The notes below the pieces were generated by a model, which was not told the DNA's origin, searched no databases, and saw only the letters and a list, made by a program, of their open reading frames with translations. Below are positions 27,112 through 36,236 of a DNA stretch of 64,000 bases, one piece after another (position 1 is the first letter of the stretch; every line of letters begins with the position of its first letter). Origin of the DNA: Bacillota bacterium (GTDB taxonomy: Bacteria; Bacillota; Clostridia; Lachnospirales; Lachnospiraceae); contig JAUNDN010000004.1 of assembly GCA_030526045.1 (NCBI GenBank), positions 1 through 64,000 of the forward strand. The letters are read 5' to 3'. A program made the translations under genes and the position numbers.

Positions 27112-29067
27112 TTATTCCTCATACCGAATCTCCAAATCCTCCACATACTTGCGCTCCATCTGATGTCTTGCCTTCCGATTTTCCACCGTTTCAAAAATAA
27201 TTGAGAAGTCATAATCCTCCGGATAAAGCTCCTGCGCTTTCACATGCAGTTTCACACGTTTATGATTGATATAGATTTTCTTATCCGGCAGCTGTACCCG
27301 TAAAACGCCCTTTTCATTTACCTTTTCACAGACAATTCCAATTTTTTTGTCCGGGTAGATCATTACACTGTCCCCGATCTGAAACTTATCTGTCAGTTCA
27401 TTAACACTGCCGGAGCTTTTTTGTCTGCTGATATGATTAGTTTTTTCCTTTATTAATTCCTCCGGAATATCCTTAGGGAAATTATCCTCAAAAGCTTCTC
27501 CGGTATTTTTTGCTACGGTATTTTCCGTCCCGTAAGCAGCCTGGGCTGCTCTTTTCAGCATACCTCCCGGCATTCCCAGTTTTTTGGCGATATAGAGAGC
27601 GCAGCTCTCTCCTGCCTCACCAATTACCATCCGGTATAGGGGCTTTAAGCTCTCTTTGTCAAAGGTCATTCTTGCGTTAACAACACCCTCCTCCCTTTCT
27701 GCATAGCTTTTCACTTCCGGATAATGAGTAGTGACCAGATAGAGGGCTCCACTCTTTTTCAGTTCCTCCAATATTGCAATTGCAATTCCCATTCCTTCCG
27801 TCGGGTCTGTTCCTGAGCCAAGCTCATCCATAATCACCAGACTTTCCTCATTCGCCTTTCGCAGAATATCGAGGACATTGGTGATATGTGCCGAAAACGT
27901 TGAAAGGTTTTCCGACAGATTTTGTCCATCCCCGATGTCACACAGAATCTGATTATTCAGGCAGATTTCCGCTTTCTCACAGGAAACATGAAGTCCACAC
28001 TGTGCCATCAGGCAGTTCAGCGCTACCGTCTTGATTGCCACTGTCTTTCCTCCTGTGTTGGGGCCTGTGATAATAACACCGTTAATGCCATTACCCATCT
28101 CAAAATTGAGCGGCACACTCACATCCCTGTTCATGAGAGGGTGTCTGCCGTTTGTAATTTGGATCCGTCGCCTTGTATTGATAACAGGCTCTGTCCCATC
28201 CATCAGCAGACTCAGCTTTCCCTTTCCAAAAATAAAATCAAGCTTTTCCGTCACTCTGGTATTTTCCCGGATTATCTCTGCCTTATCAGAGAGCATTGCT
28301 GTCAACGTGTAAAGAATTCTTCTCTCCTCATTTTCCTCGTCAATCTTCATCTCCTGCAGTTCTTCGTAGATCCTTGCTGCTGCCGCCGGTTCGATAAAAA
28401 GCGTATTGCCGGTAGACGATTTATCAATAACTGAACCACTGATCCGGAACTTGTATTCTTTTTTTACCGGAACACAGATGCGTCCGTTTCTGATCGTACT
28501 GAAACTGTCCGACATGCATTCCTTGTTCGCCCTGATGACACTGTCAGCCTTTTCCCGCATTTTGGCCTCCTGGCGGTCAATCCCTTCCCGCAGGGATTTC
28601 AGCAGTTTAGAGGCATAATCGTCCACTCTGCCTCCCCGTATTTTATCATTCAGTTCTTCCCTCACCTCATCCAGTGCATCCAGATTTTCTTCATAATAGG
28701 GAAGGCTGAGCTCATAGCTTTTTCCCCGGCACAGATAATCCTTAAGCCTTCTCACCGCCGTCAGGTTTATCGCAATTTTTTCCAGCTGCTCCGGTGAAAG
28801 GCATTCTCCACGCTGCGCTGCCTCCATATACGATTCTATGCCTTCCTGATCTGTCAAAGGGGGATTTCCGCACTTTTCAATCAGTAGTCTTGCCTCAGTG
28901 GTTTCCTTCAGCCTTGCCTTCACCTCAGTTTCCTTCAACATTGGGGCAAGATTTTTCACCTTTTCTTTCGCCCCTTCTGAATATACCGATTCTTCTAATT
29001 TCTGAATGATCTTTTCAAATTCCAGCATTCCTGCAAATGCTGTCTCATAATAATATTTCTCTCTCAT
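27112..29067 (-). CDS. MutS2-like DNA-binding ATPase without Smr domain
   Basis: A 651-residue MutS-family protein. The core and lever helices (about 1-300) precede an ABC-type ATPase with Walker A GPNTGGKTVAIKT (about 340), the FSAHITNVLDIL segment, Walker B/signature VIMDELGSGTDPTEGMGIA and the TTHYPEVK switch. Classic MutS2 (about 780 residues) ends with an Smr nuclease domain; here the C-terminus is a short basic KOW-like region (FQIGDSVMIYPDKKIGIV) and stops. Role: binding of branched DNA or of collided ribosomes in relatives; the exact job here is unknown. Confidence 0.85.
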   Translation of the reverse strand: MREKYYYETAFAGMLEFEKIIQKLEESVYSEGAKEKVKNLAPMLKETEVKARLKETTEARLLIEKCGNPPLTDQEGIESYMEAAQRGECLSPEQLEKIAINLTAVRRLKDYLCRGKSYELSLPYYEENLDALDEVREELNDKIRGGRVDDYASKLLKSLREGIDRQEAKMREKADSVIRANKECMSDSFSTIRNGRICVPVKKEYKFRISGSVIDKSSTGNTLFIEPAAAARIYEELQEMKIDEENEERRILYTLTAMLSDKAEIIRENTRVTEKLDFIFGKGKLSLLMDGTEPVINTRRRIQITNGRHPLMNRDVSVPLNFEMGNGINGVIITGPNTGGKTVAIKTVALNCLMAQCGLHVSCEKAEICLNNQILCDIGDGQNLSENLSTFSAHITNVLDILRKANEESLVIMDELGSGTDPTEGMGIAIAILEELKKSGALYLVTTHYPEVKSYAEREEGVVNARMTFDKESLKPLYRMVIGEAGESCALYIAKKLGMPGGMLKRAAQAAYGTENTVAKNTGEAFEDNFPKDIPEELIKEKTNHISRQKSSGSVNELTDKFQIGDSVMIYPDKKIGIVCEKVNEKGVLRVQLPDKKIYINHKRVKLHVKAQELYPEDYDFSIIFETVENRKARHQMERKYVEDLEIRYEE

Positions 29068-29106
29068 TTCCTCTGTCTTTCCTCCAATAGGAATATTTTG
29101 TGGCGC

Positions 29107-29306
29107 AAAAAAAGCATAACCATACGGTTATGCTTCTTCTCATCTTATCCAATCTATTTTAGGGTATGTTAAGCATTTCGCGTGGCAGAAAAAGGGTACA
29201 CTACAAGCATAAAAATACCTGTGATTCACCCTTGCAACTGTTTAGTTGTCCTGATTCTCCATTCTTACGACGCTTAACATAAACGACCTCTCTTTCCTGT
29301 CAACCT
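29107..29306 (-). ncRNA. Candidate structured small RNA (about 200 nt) of unknown class
   Basis: A strong promoter and a strong terminator on the minus strand frame about 200 nt with no good ORF. TATGTTAAGC (from 29281) pairs with GCTTAACATA (29174-29165) as a 10-bp closing stem. Inside are hairpin CAACT-AAAC-AGTTG and a longer hairpin closed by AAGGGT/ACCCTT. The terminator is AAGCATAACC-GTAT-GGTTATGCTT plus a U-tail (29135-29107). It could be a free sRNA or an attenuating leader of the MutS2-like gene that starts 40 nt later. I do not recognise a known class. Confidence 0.5.
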
Positions 29307-29312
29307 ATATTC

Positions 29313-29341
29313 ACTATAATTCATATAAATATTGATGTCAA
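29313..29341 (-). promoter_or_regulatory. Promoter of the candidate small RNA
   Basis: TTGACA (29341-29336), a 17-nt spacer and TATAGT (29318-29313) on the minus strand. It lies just past the GH13 stop, so it drives the RNA and not GH13. Confidence 0.75.
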
Positions 29342-29349
29342 GGAATTTT

Positions 29350-30888
29350 TCACAGTCTGATAAAGCTCACAGATGCTGCCGGTGCGCTCACAACGCCCTC
29401 CTTAAGCTCTGCTTTTCTGCCAAGCACATAAATTGCCTCGCCGTTCTTCCCATCAAAGGAAAAGCTTTCATCTCTGCCGGACGGATTGATTACCACAAGA
29501 ATTCTCTCACCCTCATAGCTTCTTACATAGGCGAAGGGATAAGCATTTTCCTTCACACAGACAAATTCGATTTCTCCCTTGCTCTGCAATGCTTTACAGG
29601 ATTGTCTTACCCTGATCAGCTTCCTGACTTCATTGAAAAGGGAATTCTCATCCTGCATCTGCTTCTGTACCGTAGGTCGATCCTGATCCTCATCCTGCCT
29701 GATATAAAGTTTTTCCGAAGGAGCCGCACTGAAGCCTGCATTGACGCTGTTATCCCACTGCATGGGGCTGCGGGAGCCGGTTCTGTTAAAGCCGCCCTCC
29801 ACAGAGGTCAGGCCTTCCACATAACGCATACCGATTTCGTCGCCATAATAAACAAACGGTGCGCCGGGCATGGACAACAGGAAGGCAAAAGCCACCTTCA
29901 TCTCCTCCTGATCCAGGGTTCTTGCCAGTCTGTCCATATCATGGTTACCGGAGGGAATGCAAATGAGACCTTTCTTCTCGGACTTCTCGTAGTTTTCCAG
30001 ATATTTTGCAACGAACTGTGAAATATCTCCTTTTCCCTCTCTTGTGAAATAAGGATGCGCACAGCGGAACAGATCATTGTAGTGAGAGGGACCAAAGTGA
30101 AGCAGGAAATCCATATGGAAACCGCCCTGCAGAGACTTATCCGGCTCTCCCCACTCAGATACCATGGCAGCATCCGGAAACTCCTCATCAAGGAAGCTTC
30201 TAACCTTCTTCCAGAGCCCGATTGTTCCCTTCCCATCCTCGTCATTTTTAACCAGGGAGCCTGCCATATCTACACGGAAACCGTCGCATCCCATAGTCAG
30301 CCAGAATCGCATCACATTCTTCATTTCCTCCAGAGTTGCTTTCGGTCCCGGTGCATCAACTGACTGCTGCCAGGATTTTTCCGGCTTATAGTAGCCGTAA
30401 TTGAGCGCAGGCTGCATGGAAAAGAAGTTTACCGCGCAAGCTCCGTCCCTGTCGGAAATTCCTCTGATGCTTGCCATATCTTCTGGGGATTCCCAGACGC
30501 TGTCTGTCCACACATAGCGGTCTGTAAATTCATTTTTTTCCGCCTTCATGGATTCCTTAAACCACCTATGTTCTACCGAGGTATGTCCCGGAACCAAATC
30601 CAGAAGGATATGCATATCTCTTTTATGTACTTCTTCAAACAATCTCTTGGCATCCGCATTGGTTCCGTATCTGGGCGCAATTGTATAATAGTCTGCCACA
30701 TCATAGCCTGCATCACCAAAGGGTGATGTAAAACAGGGATTCAGCCAAAGGGCGTTGCAGCCCAGTTCCTTAATGTAATCCAGCTTCTCAATAATTCCCT
30801 GCAGATCACCAATTCCATCTGCATTGGTGTCATGAAAAGACTGGGGATAAATTTCATAAAAAACTGCATTGTCTAACCATTTTGCCAT
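29350..30888 (-). CDS. Glycoside hydrolase family 13 (alpha-amylase family) enzyme
   Basis: A 512-residue cytosolic alpha-glucan enzyme with the full GH13 catalytic set: nucleophile Asp207 in GFRVDMAGS, acid/base Glu245 in MVSEWGEP and transition-state Asp317 in SGNHDMDR. The N-terminal AVFYEIYPQSFHDTNADGIGDL is typical of the oligo-1,6-glucosidase/trehalose synthase branch. A C-terminal beta domain follows after about 430. No signal peptide, so the substrate is probably an imported malto- or isomalto-oligosaccharide. An AraC gene is divergent from it 155 bp away and may regulate it. Confidence 0.9.
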   Translation of the reverse strand: MAKWLDNAVFYEIYPQSFHDTNADGIGDLQGIIEKLDYIKELGCNALWLNPCFTSPFGDAGYDVADYYTIAPRYGTNADAKRLFEEVHKRDMHILLDLVPGHTSVEHRWFKESMKAEKNEFTDRYVWTDSVWESPEDMASIRGISDRDGACAVNFFSMQPALNYGYYKPEKSWQQSVDAPGPKATLEEMKNVMRFWLTMGCDGFRVDMAGSLVKNDEDGKGTIGLWKKVRSFLDEEFPDAAMVSEWGEPDKSLQGGFHMDFLLHFGPSHYNDLFRCAHPYFTREGKGDISQFVAKYLENYEKSEKKGLICIPSGNHDMDRLARTLDQEEMKVAFAFLLSMPGAPFVYYGDEIGMRYVEGLTSVEGGFNRTGSRSPMQWDNSVNAGFSAAPSEKLYIRQDEDQDRPTVQKQMQDENSLFNEVRKLIRVRQSCKALQSKGEIEFVCVKENAYPFAYVRSYEGERILVVINPSGRDESFSFDGKNGEAIYVLGRKAELKEGVVSAPAASVSFIRL

Positions 30889-31043
30889 GATTCTTCTCTC
30901 CTTCTCTTTACCAGCGGTGCGCTGTCTGCTATACTCTTTATAAATAGAATGATACTACAATATTTTCAGGATAATCTTGCATTATTCTGTTAAAAAATAA
31001 CACTATCCTTAGATATATTGATGTAAAGGAAGGTGAGACCGTC

Positions 31044-31931
31044 ATGACAAAGGAAAACCTGTATGAAAAGAAACTCCACGGGGATCTTCTTTTCCCCTTT
31101 CAGCATTACACCATGGTAACGGACAGCTGTAATATTTTTGTTCCTTACCACTGGCACAAGGAAATTGAAATCATCCTTGTCATGGAGGGGGAGGTTGAAC
31201 TGCTCCTCGATGGAAATAAGCAATTCCTCAAAAAGGGAGACATTATATTTGTCAATTCCGGACAGTTACATCAGTATACCAGTCTGACCAGGAGACTTGT
31301 TTATTATGCCTACGTGTTTCCCATGGATTCTTTAAAATTTGAAAATGAGGATATAACGCAGACTACCATTATCGAACCCCTGTGCCAACAGGAGCTCTGC
31401 TTTCCGACTGTGCTTCCCCGTGCCAGTTCATGCTATGAAAGAGTGCATCAGTTGATCCGTTCCATCATTTGTTCCAATGAAAAGCAGGAGGAAAGCTTTC
31501 AGCTTCTTACCAAGGCTTATCTATATGAAATGATCGGACTTCTCTCTCAAAACGGCCTTCTTACAAGACAGCTGAACCCCTCCAGGGAGCTTACCACCTA
31601 TCGAAAAATACTTCTCTATATTCAGGAGCATTATCAGGATCGGATCACGGTTGCAGATATTTCCGGTCATCTCTGTATGTCCGCAAACTATTTCAGTGCC
31701 TATTTTACCAAGCATTTCGGCAGGAATTTCGTGGACTTCCTGGTTCATTACCGTATCGAAAAAGCCTGCGTGCTTCTGGCAGCTGGTGATGACTGTTCTG
31801 TCACACAGGCTGCCTTGCAGACAGGCTTTGAAAATATCAGCTATTTTATCAAACGCTTTAAAGCCGTTACCGGCATGACACCGGCAGCCTACCGGAAATC
31901 TCAGCGCTCCGGCAGCCACACCCTCATCTGA
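31044..31931 (+). CDS. AraC-family regulator with cupin sensor domain
   Basis: A 295-residue regulator with an N-terminal cupin that binds sugar (VPYHWHKEIEIILVMEGEVELLLDG, about 34-58) and a C-terminal double HTH (about 185-290; SGHLCMSANYFSAYFTKHFG and ALQTGFENISYFIKRFKAVTGMTPAAYRK). RBS AAGGAAGGTGAG. It is divergent from the GH13 gene and its end overlaps the end of the GH127 gene by 31 bp, so it probably controls nearby glycan genes. Confidence 0.92.
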   Translation: MTKENLYEKKLHGDLLFPFQHYTMVTDSCNIFVPYHWHKEIEIILVMEGEVELLLDGNKQFLKKGDIIFVNSGQLHQYTSLTRRLVYYAYVFPMDSLKFENEDITQTTIIEPLCQQELCFPTVLPRASSCYERVHQLIRSIICSNEKQEESFQLLTKAYLYEMIGLLSQNGLLTRQLNPSRELTTYRKILLYIQEHYQDRITVADISGHLCMSANYFSAYFTKHFGRNFVDFLVHYRIEKACVLLAAGDDCSVTQAALQTGFENISYFIKRFKAVTGMTPAAYRKSQRSGSHTLI

Positions 31932-33829
31932 TTCAGGCCCCGGTTTCCCCAGGTATAGTAGGGAATTGCCGTAATCCGGCAGGGCTTTTTCTCCGGCTTT
32001 ATCATGGAGTAATTCCCGGTCGAGGAAAGGCTCCTGCCCTCATGGGTCCGATATCCATCTGCCGTAATTCTGACGGTTCCGCCAAGAAGTGCAGGCTCAT
32101 ACGCTACTGCCTTCATACTGCCATTCTCAGCATAGGATAAGGAAAGCACATCCATCTCATTATCAGTTCCTTCCACACAATATACCAAGGGTCCTCTTTG
32201 TAAAGTCACGTAACCGGTATCACTGGCAATTTTCGTGGAAGCGTACAGCTTTTTGATCTCATCATCCAGGAATATTTCTACCTTGTCTCCCGCCTTCAGA
32301 TCCTTCAGATAATAATAACCATTCTTTTCTTCCGCTGCTGCCTTAGTTCCGTTTACCAGAATCCGGTAACTGCTGCTCCAGTCAGGCCTTCTGACTGCCA
32401 TCTCTCCGCTGCCTTTTGTGACCTTATACTCCACCTTAAATTCATAAGGATACCCTGTCTTACACTCCAGCACCATTCCATTTTCAAAGGTAATCCTGCC
32501 CTCCACAAACAGATGCACAAATGCGGTCCTCTCATTTTCACCGTAAGCATACTTTCCAAGGGAGGCAATGCACCTTGCCACATTGGGTGGACAACAGGCG
32601 CAGGCATACCAGCCCGGACGCTGGGGCAGATCATGTCTGTGCGTCTTAATCTCTCCGGAAATACCCGGGAGAACTTCCAGCGGATTGACATAGAAAAACC
32701 GCTTTCCATCCAGTTGCATTCCCGCCAGCACCGTATTATAAAAGGCTCTTTCCATCACATCTGCGTATTTGGAATCTACTTCCGCCTCCAGCATTTTAGA
32801 AGCAAAGAACATCAGACCGATGGATGCACAGGTTTCCGCATAAGCCGTATCGTTGGGAAGATCATAATCCACCGTAAAGGCTTCCCCCTCAACGGTAGAA
32901 CCGATTCCTCCTGTCACATACATCCTCCTGTCCGCAATACTTTCAAAAAGCTGCCGACAGGCATTCAAAAGCTCCTGATCCTCCGTCCTGGCCGCCAGAT
33001 CTGCCATCCCTGTATAAAGGTAAACCGCACGGACACTGTGACCTGTAGCATCACGCTGCTCTCTAACCGGCTTTCCCGATTGCTGGTAATCGTAATTAGA
33101 CGCGTCATTCCCCCAGACGCACCAATCTCTTCTTGCAATCTCATCCTCATAAAAACGGTTGTTTACGCCACGCACATCGATGAAGTGCTTGGCAAGTGTA
33201 AGGCATTTCTCATCTCCTGTAGCATGGTAAAGCCTGAGCAACGCCAGTTCGACCTCCGGATGTCCCGGATAGCCTTCATGACCTTCTGTCACAAAGTGCT
33301 GATAAATATGTGCCGCATTCTTCTGCATCACACGAAGAAGCTTATCCTTACCGGTGGCTTCGTAGTAGGCAACTGCGGCCTCCATCATATGTCCGGAGCA
33401 GTACAGTTCATGTCCCTCCAGCAGATTGGTCCATCGCTTATCCTTATCCTTGATGGTATAGTAGGTATTCAGGTATCCGTCCGTATCCTGTGCCGCTTCA
33501 ATCTTTTCAATCAGGCTGTCAGCCTTTGCTTCCAGATCAGCATCCGGAAAATTAACAAGACTGTAGGCCACAGCTTCAAGCCATTTAGCAGCATCACTGT
33601 CCTGAAATACCATTCCGTAAAAGCCGTCCCCTATATCCTCCCCGCGCACAGCCTTTGCTGCATTCTCGAAATTTGCCACGACATGACTCTTTTCAACACC
33701 CTCCACCTGATCATGAAGGACTGCATACTGGTAAGGAATAACGACTTCCTTTATGAGCTTCTGATAACGGTAAATAAACCCTTGTGTGCTTTCAAAATGT
33801 TTCACATCTATTTGTCTTTGCTGTTTCAT
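31901..33829 (-). CDS. Glycoside hydrolase family 127 (beta-L-arabinofuranosidase type)
   Basis: A 642-residue enzyme resembling HypBA1, which removes beta-1,2-L-arabinofuranose from arabino-oligosaccharides. GH127 uses a zinc-bound cysteine nucleophile. Here the ligand set is Glu332 and Cys334 (AETCAS) with Cys412 and Cys413 (CACCPPN), matching Glu338/Cys340/Cys417/Cys418 of HypBA1. No signal peptide, so it acts in the cytosol. The start at 33829 (MKQQRQIDVK) follows AGAGGTG; an earlier in-frame ATG lacks support. A second AraC gene is divergent from it. Confidence 0.92.
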   Translation of the reverse strand: MKQQRQIDVKHFESTQGFIYRYQKLIKEVVIPYQYAVLHDQVEGVEKSHVVANFENAAKAVRGEDIGDGFYGMVFQDSDAAKWLEAVAYSLVNFPDADLEAKADSLIEKIEAAQDTDGYLNTYYTIKDKDKRWTNLLEGHELYCSGHMMEAAVAYYEATGKDKLLRVMQKNAAHIYQHFVTEGHEGYPGHPEVELALLRLYHATGDEKCLTLAKHFIDVRGVNNRFYEDEIARRDWCVWGNDASNYDYQQSGKPVREQRDATGHSVRAVYLYTGMADLAARTEDQELLNACRQLFESIADRRMYVTGGIGSTVEGEAFTVDYDLPNDTAYAETCASIGLMFFASKMLEAEVDSKYADVMERAFYNTVLAGMQLDGKRFFYVNPLEVLPGISGEIKTHRHDLPQRPGWYACACCPPNVARCIASLGKYAYGENERTAFVHLFVEGRITFENGMVLECKTGYPYEFKVEYKVTKGSGEMAVRRPDWSSSYRILVNGTKAAAEEKNGYYYLKDLKAGDKVEIFLDDEIKKLYASTKIASDTGYVTLQRGPLVYCVEGTDNEMDVLSLSYAENGSMKAVAYEPALLGGTVRITADGYRTHEGRSLSSTGNYSMIKPEKKPCRITAIPYYTWGNRGLNQMRVWLPER

Positions 33830-33924
33830 GCGGCACCTCTTTCCTTTTTCCTTTATATGCATTATAATCCTTATATCACATATATAAAATAGATTTTATT
33901 CCTATAAATATGGAGAATTTTCTG

Positions 33925-34779
33925 ATGAATGAAATAATCATTGATACCTGTTCCCTTCCGGCCGTAATCTCCGGCGCCTATGAAGTTGCTTCCGTTCCCT
34001 TTATCCACGCAGACCGCACCACAGACTTTCATGTATTGATTTATGTCACTGAAGGCTACATCGGTGTAACAGAAGATGAACAGGATTATACCATACAAAA
34101 AGGAGAATTATTTTTCTTAAAAAGCGGTCTTCATCATTACGGTAAGGTGGAAATCCCCCAAGGAACCGCATGGTACTATATCCATTTCCGCACTTCACAA
34201 CCCTCAAAAGACTGCCAGCCCTTTCAGATAATCAATGAGCCGGGAAATCAAGGCTTTTTCCCGGCTTCCTATACCTATATATTAACTTTACCCAAACACT
34301 CCTATGTTCCCTCCGATTCTTCTCTTGCAGAAGAAATCCGTGATTTTGTCCATTATCTGAACTCTACAGACCCTCTTCGTCGGTGGAATCTAAATCAGAA
34401 GCTGTTTCAATTGCTTTCAGAGGCTGCTTTTACTTCCTTTGCGGATATTCCGAAGGAGACATCCCTTGCCGATCAGATCTGCCATTTCTTAGCGGATCAT
34501 ACACAGAAGCCTTTTAAAGCCTCTGATCTGGAAAATCACTTTCATCTGAGCTATAAGCATCTCGCTACCTGCTTTAAAAAGGCCACCGGAACAACGATTC
34601 AGGCTTATCATACTCAATTAAAAATGAACCTCGCCTGCACGCTGCTCCGCTCTACCCTTTTGCCCATTAAGGAAATCAGTTTACGGCTGGGTTATCAGGA
34701 CATGCTTTACTTTAGCAGGGTATTTCATGCAAAACTGGGAGTAAGCCCCAGTGCTTATCGGAAGCAGATCTGGCTCTGA
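33925..34779 (+). CDS. AraC-family regulator divergent from the GH127 gene
   Basis: A 284-residue regulator. The N-terminal cupin (HVLIYVTEGYIGVTEDEQDYTIQKGELFFLKSG, about 33-65) likely binds an arabinose-type sugar, and the C-terminal AraC HTH pair (about 185-280) includes LSYKHLATCFKKATG and LGYQDMLYFSRVFHAKLGVSPSAYRKQ. The start at 33925 follows GGAGA; one at 33910 is also open. It shares a short AT-rich divergent control region (about 95 bp) with GH127, the common layout for a local activator. Confidence 0.9.
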   Translation: MNEIIIDTCSLPAVISGAYEVASVPFIHADRTTDFHVLIYVTEGYIGVTEDEQDYTIQKGELFFLKSGLHHYGKVEIPQGTAWYYIHFRTSQPSKDCQPFQIINEPGNQGFFPASYTYILTLPKHSYVPSDSSLAEEIRDFVHYLNSTDPLRRWNLNQKLFQLLSEAAFTSFADIPKETSLADQICHFLADHTQKPFKASDLENHFHLSYKHLATCFKKATGTTIQAYHTQLKMNLACTLLRSTLLPIKEISLRLGYQDMLYFSRVFHAKLGVSPSAYRKQIWL

Positions 34780-34782
34780 CCT

Positions 34783-35240
34783 TCCTATCACACATTTTTC
34801 TGTGTAACCGTTCAATGCTTCTGCAATCTGCGAAAACGCCTTTCTGTGATATTCCTCCGTGTATACATCCGTAAAAAGAATCGGATTATATCTCCAGATA
34901 ACCTTTTCTTTCCCAATCTTCTTTGACAGTCTTTGGAAGATCGGAATCATCTCATCCCTTTTGTGAGGAACATTGTTTTCTATATCCTTCCCGTATCCGG
35001 TAGCGTGAACTGAAAGTAATATTGATAATCCTTTAACTCATCCAGTCTGTCCATCATAGGTTCAGGATTTTTGGTCCAGAACACAATACAGTCCACTGCC
35101 TCCGGCGATAGGTTGATTCTGCTGATCTGGTGCGGATTCATGGGATTGCGCACAAAAAGCCAGCCTGCTTCTATCCTATGATAGAACCAGGCTGAATAGT
35201 AATTAGAGATATCAGTTCTTCTGCTGGCACTGATAATCAT
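34783..35240 (-). pseudogene. Frameshifted and truncated DUF1848 gene
   Basis: The N-terminal part (MIISASRRTDISNYYSAWFY; NPMNPHQISR; VFWTKNPEP) is typical of DUF1848 proteins (about 300 residues). The frame breaks at FTLP near 35005. Reading -1 there, the sequence continues as GYGKDIENN and then MIPIFQRLSKKIGKEKVIWR and EALNGYTEKC, so one base was lost. The homologous part ends near 34785 beside the end of the AraC gene, and the C-terminal half is missing. It is a clear remnant of a once-functional gene. Confidence 0.82.
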
Positions 35241-35276
35241 TTTCTATCCCTCATTGGCATATAAGCACTGCCTTCC

Positions 35277-36080
35277 CTACCATGTTCTTGAGTTCAGCTG
35301 TCTGAACTGAGCAACTGTGGAAACATGGGAATTCAGTCCGCCATCCACATTGATGATCTGTCCACTGACATAACTGCTCTCATCTGAGGCAAGGTAAACA
35401 CACATATTTCCGATGTCCTCAGGGCACCCATAACGATTGACCATAATATTACTCAGGAAAATATCCTTAAGTGCCTGCGGTACATTTGCCTCATTCTGCG
35501 GTGTAACAATCAAACCGGGGCGTACACAATTACAGCGGATATTCTGCTTTCCATACTGGGTTGCGGTTGACTGTGTCAGCATATCCACACCTGCCTTGGC
35601 ACAAGCATAAGCAGTTGAGCCAAGATCACCGCCGCAGGATGCCATGGAGCCTATATTGACAATGGAACCACCTGTTTCATTCTTCTGCATATACGGAAGT
35701 ACACATTTGGTCGTATAAAAAGTTCCACGCAGATCGCTCTGAAGCACATGATCCCACATTTCCAAGGTCAACTCATCCACACGACCATCCTTCAACCCTA
35801 CATTTGCTGCATTATTAACAAGCACATCAATTTTTCCGTACTTTTCTGCCGTATCAGCAAAAAGCTTCTCAACACTTTCCGGAACGGTGATATCCATAAA
35901 GTGGTAGAATGCTTCTCCACCTTCTTTTGTAATACTTTCGACAACTGCCTGGCCTTTTTCTTCTCTTCGTCCGCAGATGACTACCTTAGCACCTTCTGAT
36001 GCAAACAATCTGGCAATTCCGATGCCGATTCCGCTGGTAGAACCTGTAACGACTGCAACCTTGTCTTTTAATCTGTCCAT
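35277..36080 (-). CDS. Short-chain dehydrogenase/reductase (SDR)
   Basis: A 267-residue classical SDR that uses NAD(P)H. The cofactor motif is TGSTSGIG (about 13-20), NNAAN is near 90-94, the catalytic Ser is in NIGSMASC and the YACAK pair is at about 158-162. The C-terminal SSYVSGQIINVDGG is typical. The substrate is unknown (3-oxoacyl, sugar or steroid alcohols are all possible). It has its own promoter and no functional neighbour. Confidence 0.88.
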   Translation of the reverse strand: MDRLKDKVAVVTGSTSGIGIGIARLFASEGAKVVICGRREEKGQAVVESITKEGGEAFYHFMDITVPESVEKLFADTAEKYGKIDVLVNNAANVGLKDGRVDELTLEMWDHVLQSDLRGTFYTTKCVLPYMQKNETGGSIVNIGSMASCGGDLGSTAYACAKAGVDMLTQSTATQYGKQNIRCNCVRPGLIVTPQNEANVPQALKDIFLSNIMVNRYGCPEDIGNMCVYLASDESSYVSGQIINVDGGLNSHVSTVAQFRQLNSRTW

Positions 36081-36151
36081 AATGTAAACCCTCCTAGTTT
36101 TAGTTTCTATGATGTTCCATGAGAATACACACAGAATATCCTGTTAATCTA

Positions 36152-36180
36152 AATATAACGCTTTGAAGAAAATAATTCAA
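36152..36180 (-). promoter_or_regulatory. Promoter of the SDR gene
   Basis: TTGAAT (36180-36175), a 17-nt spacer and TATATT (36157-36152) on the minus strand, about 70 nt before the SDR start and downstream of the DUF3990 locus. Confidence 0.6.
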
Positions 36181-36236
36181 TATTTGCTTTTCATAGCTTC
36201 CGAAGGAACTTATTTATTCATATTGGTCAGATAAGT

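Noticed and set aside
32513..33892. 459-residue ORF on the plus strand
   Set aside because: It is antisense to the well-supported GH127 gene, has no family motif and no RBS.
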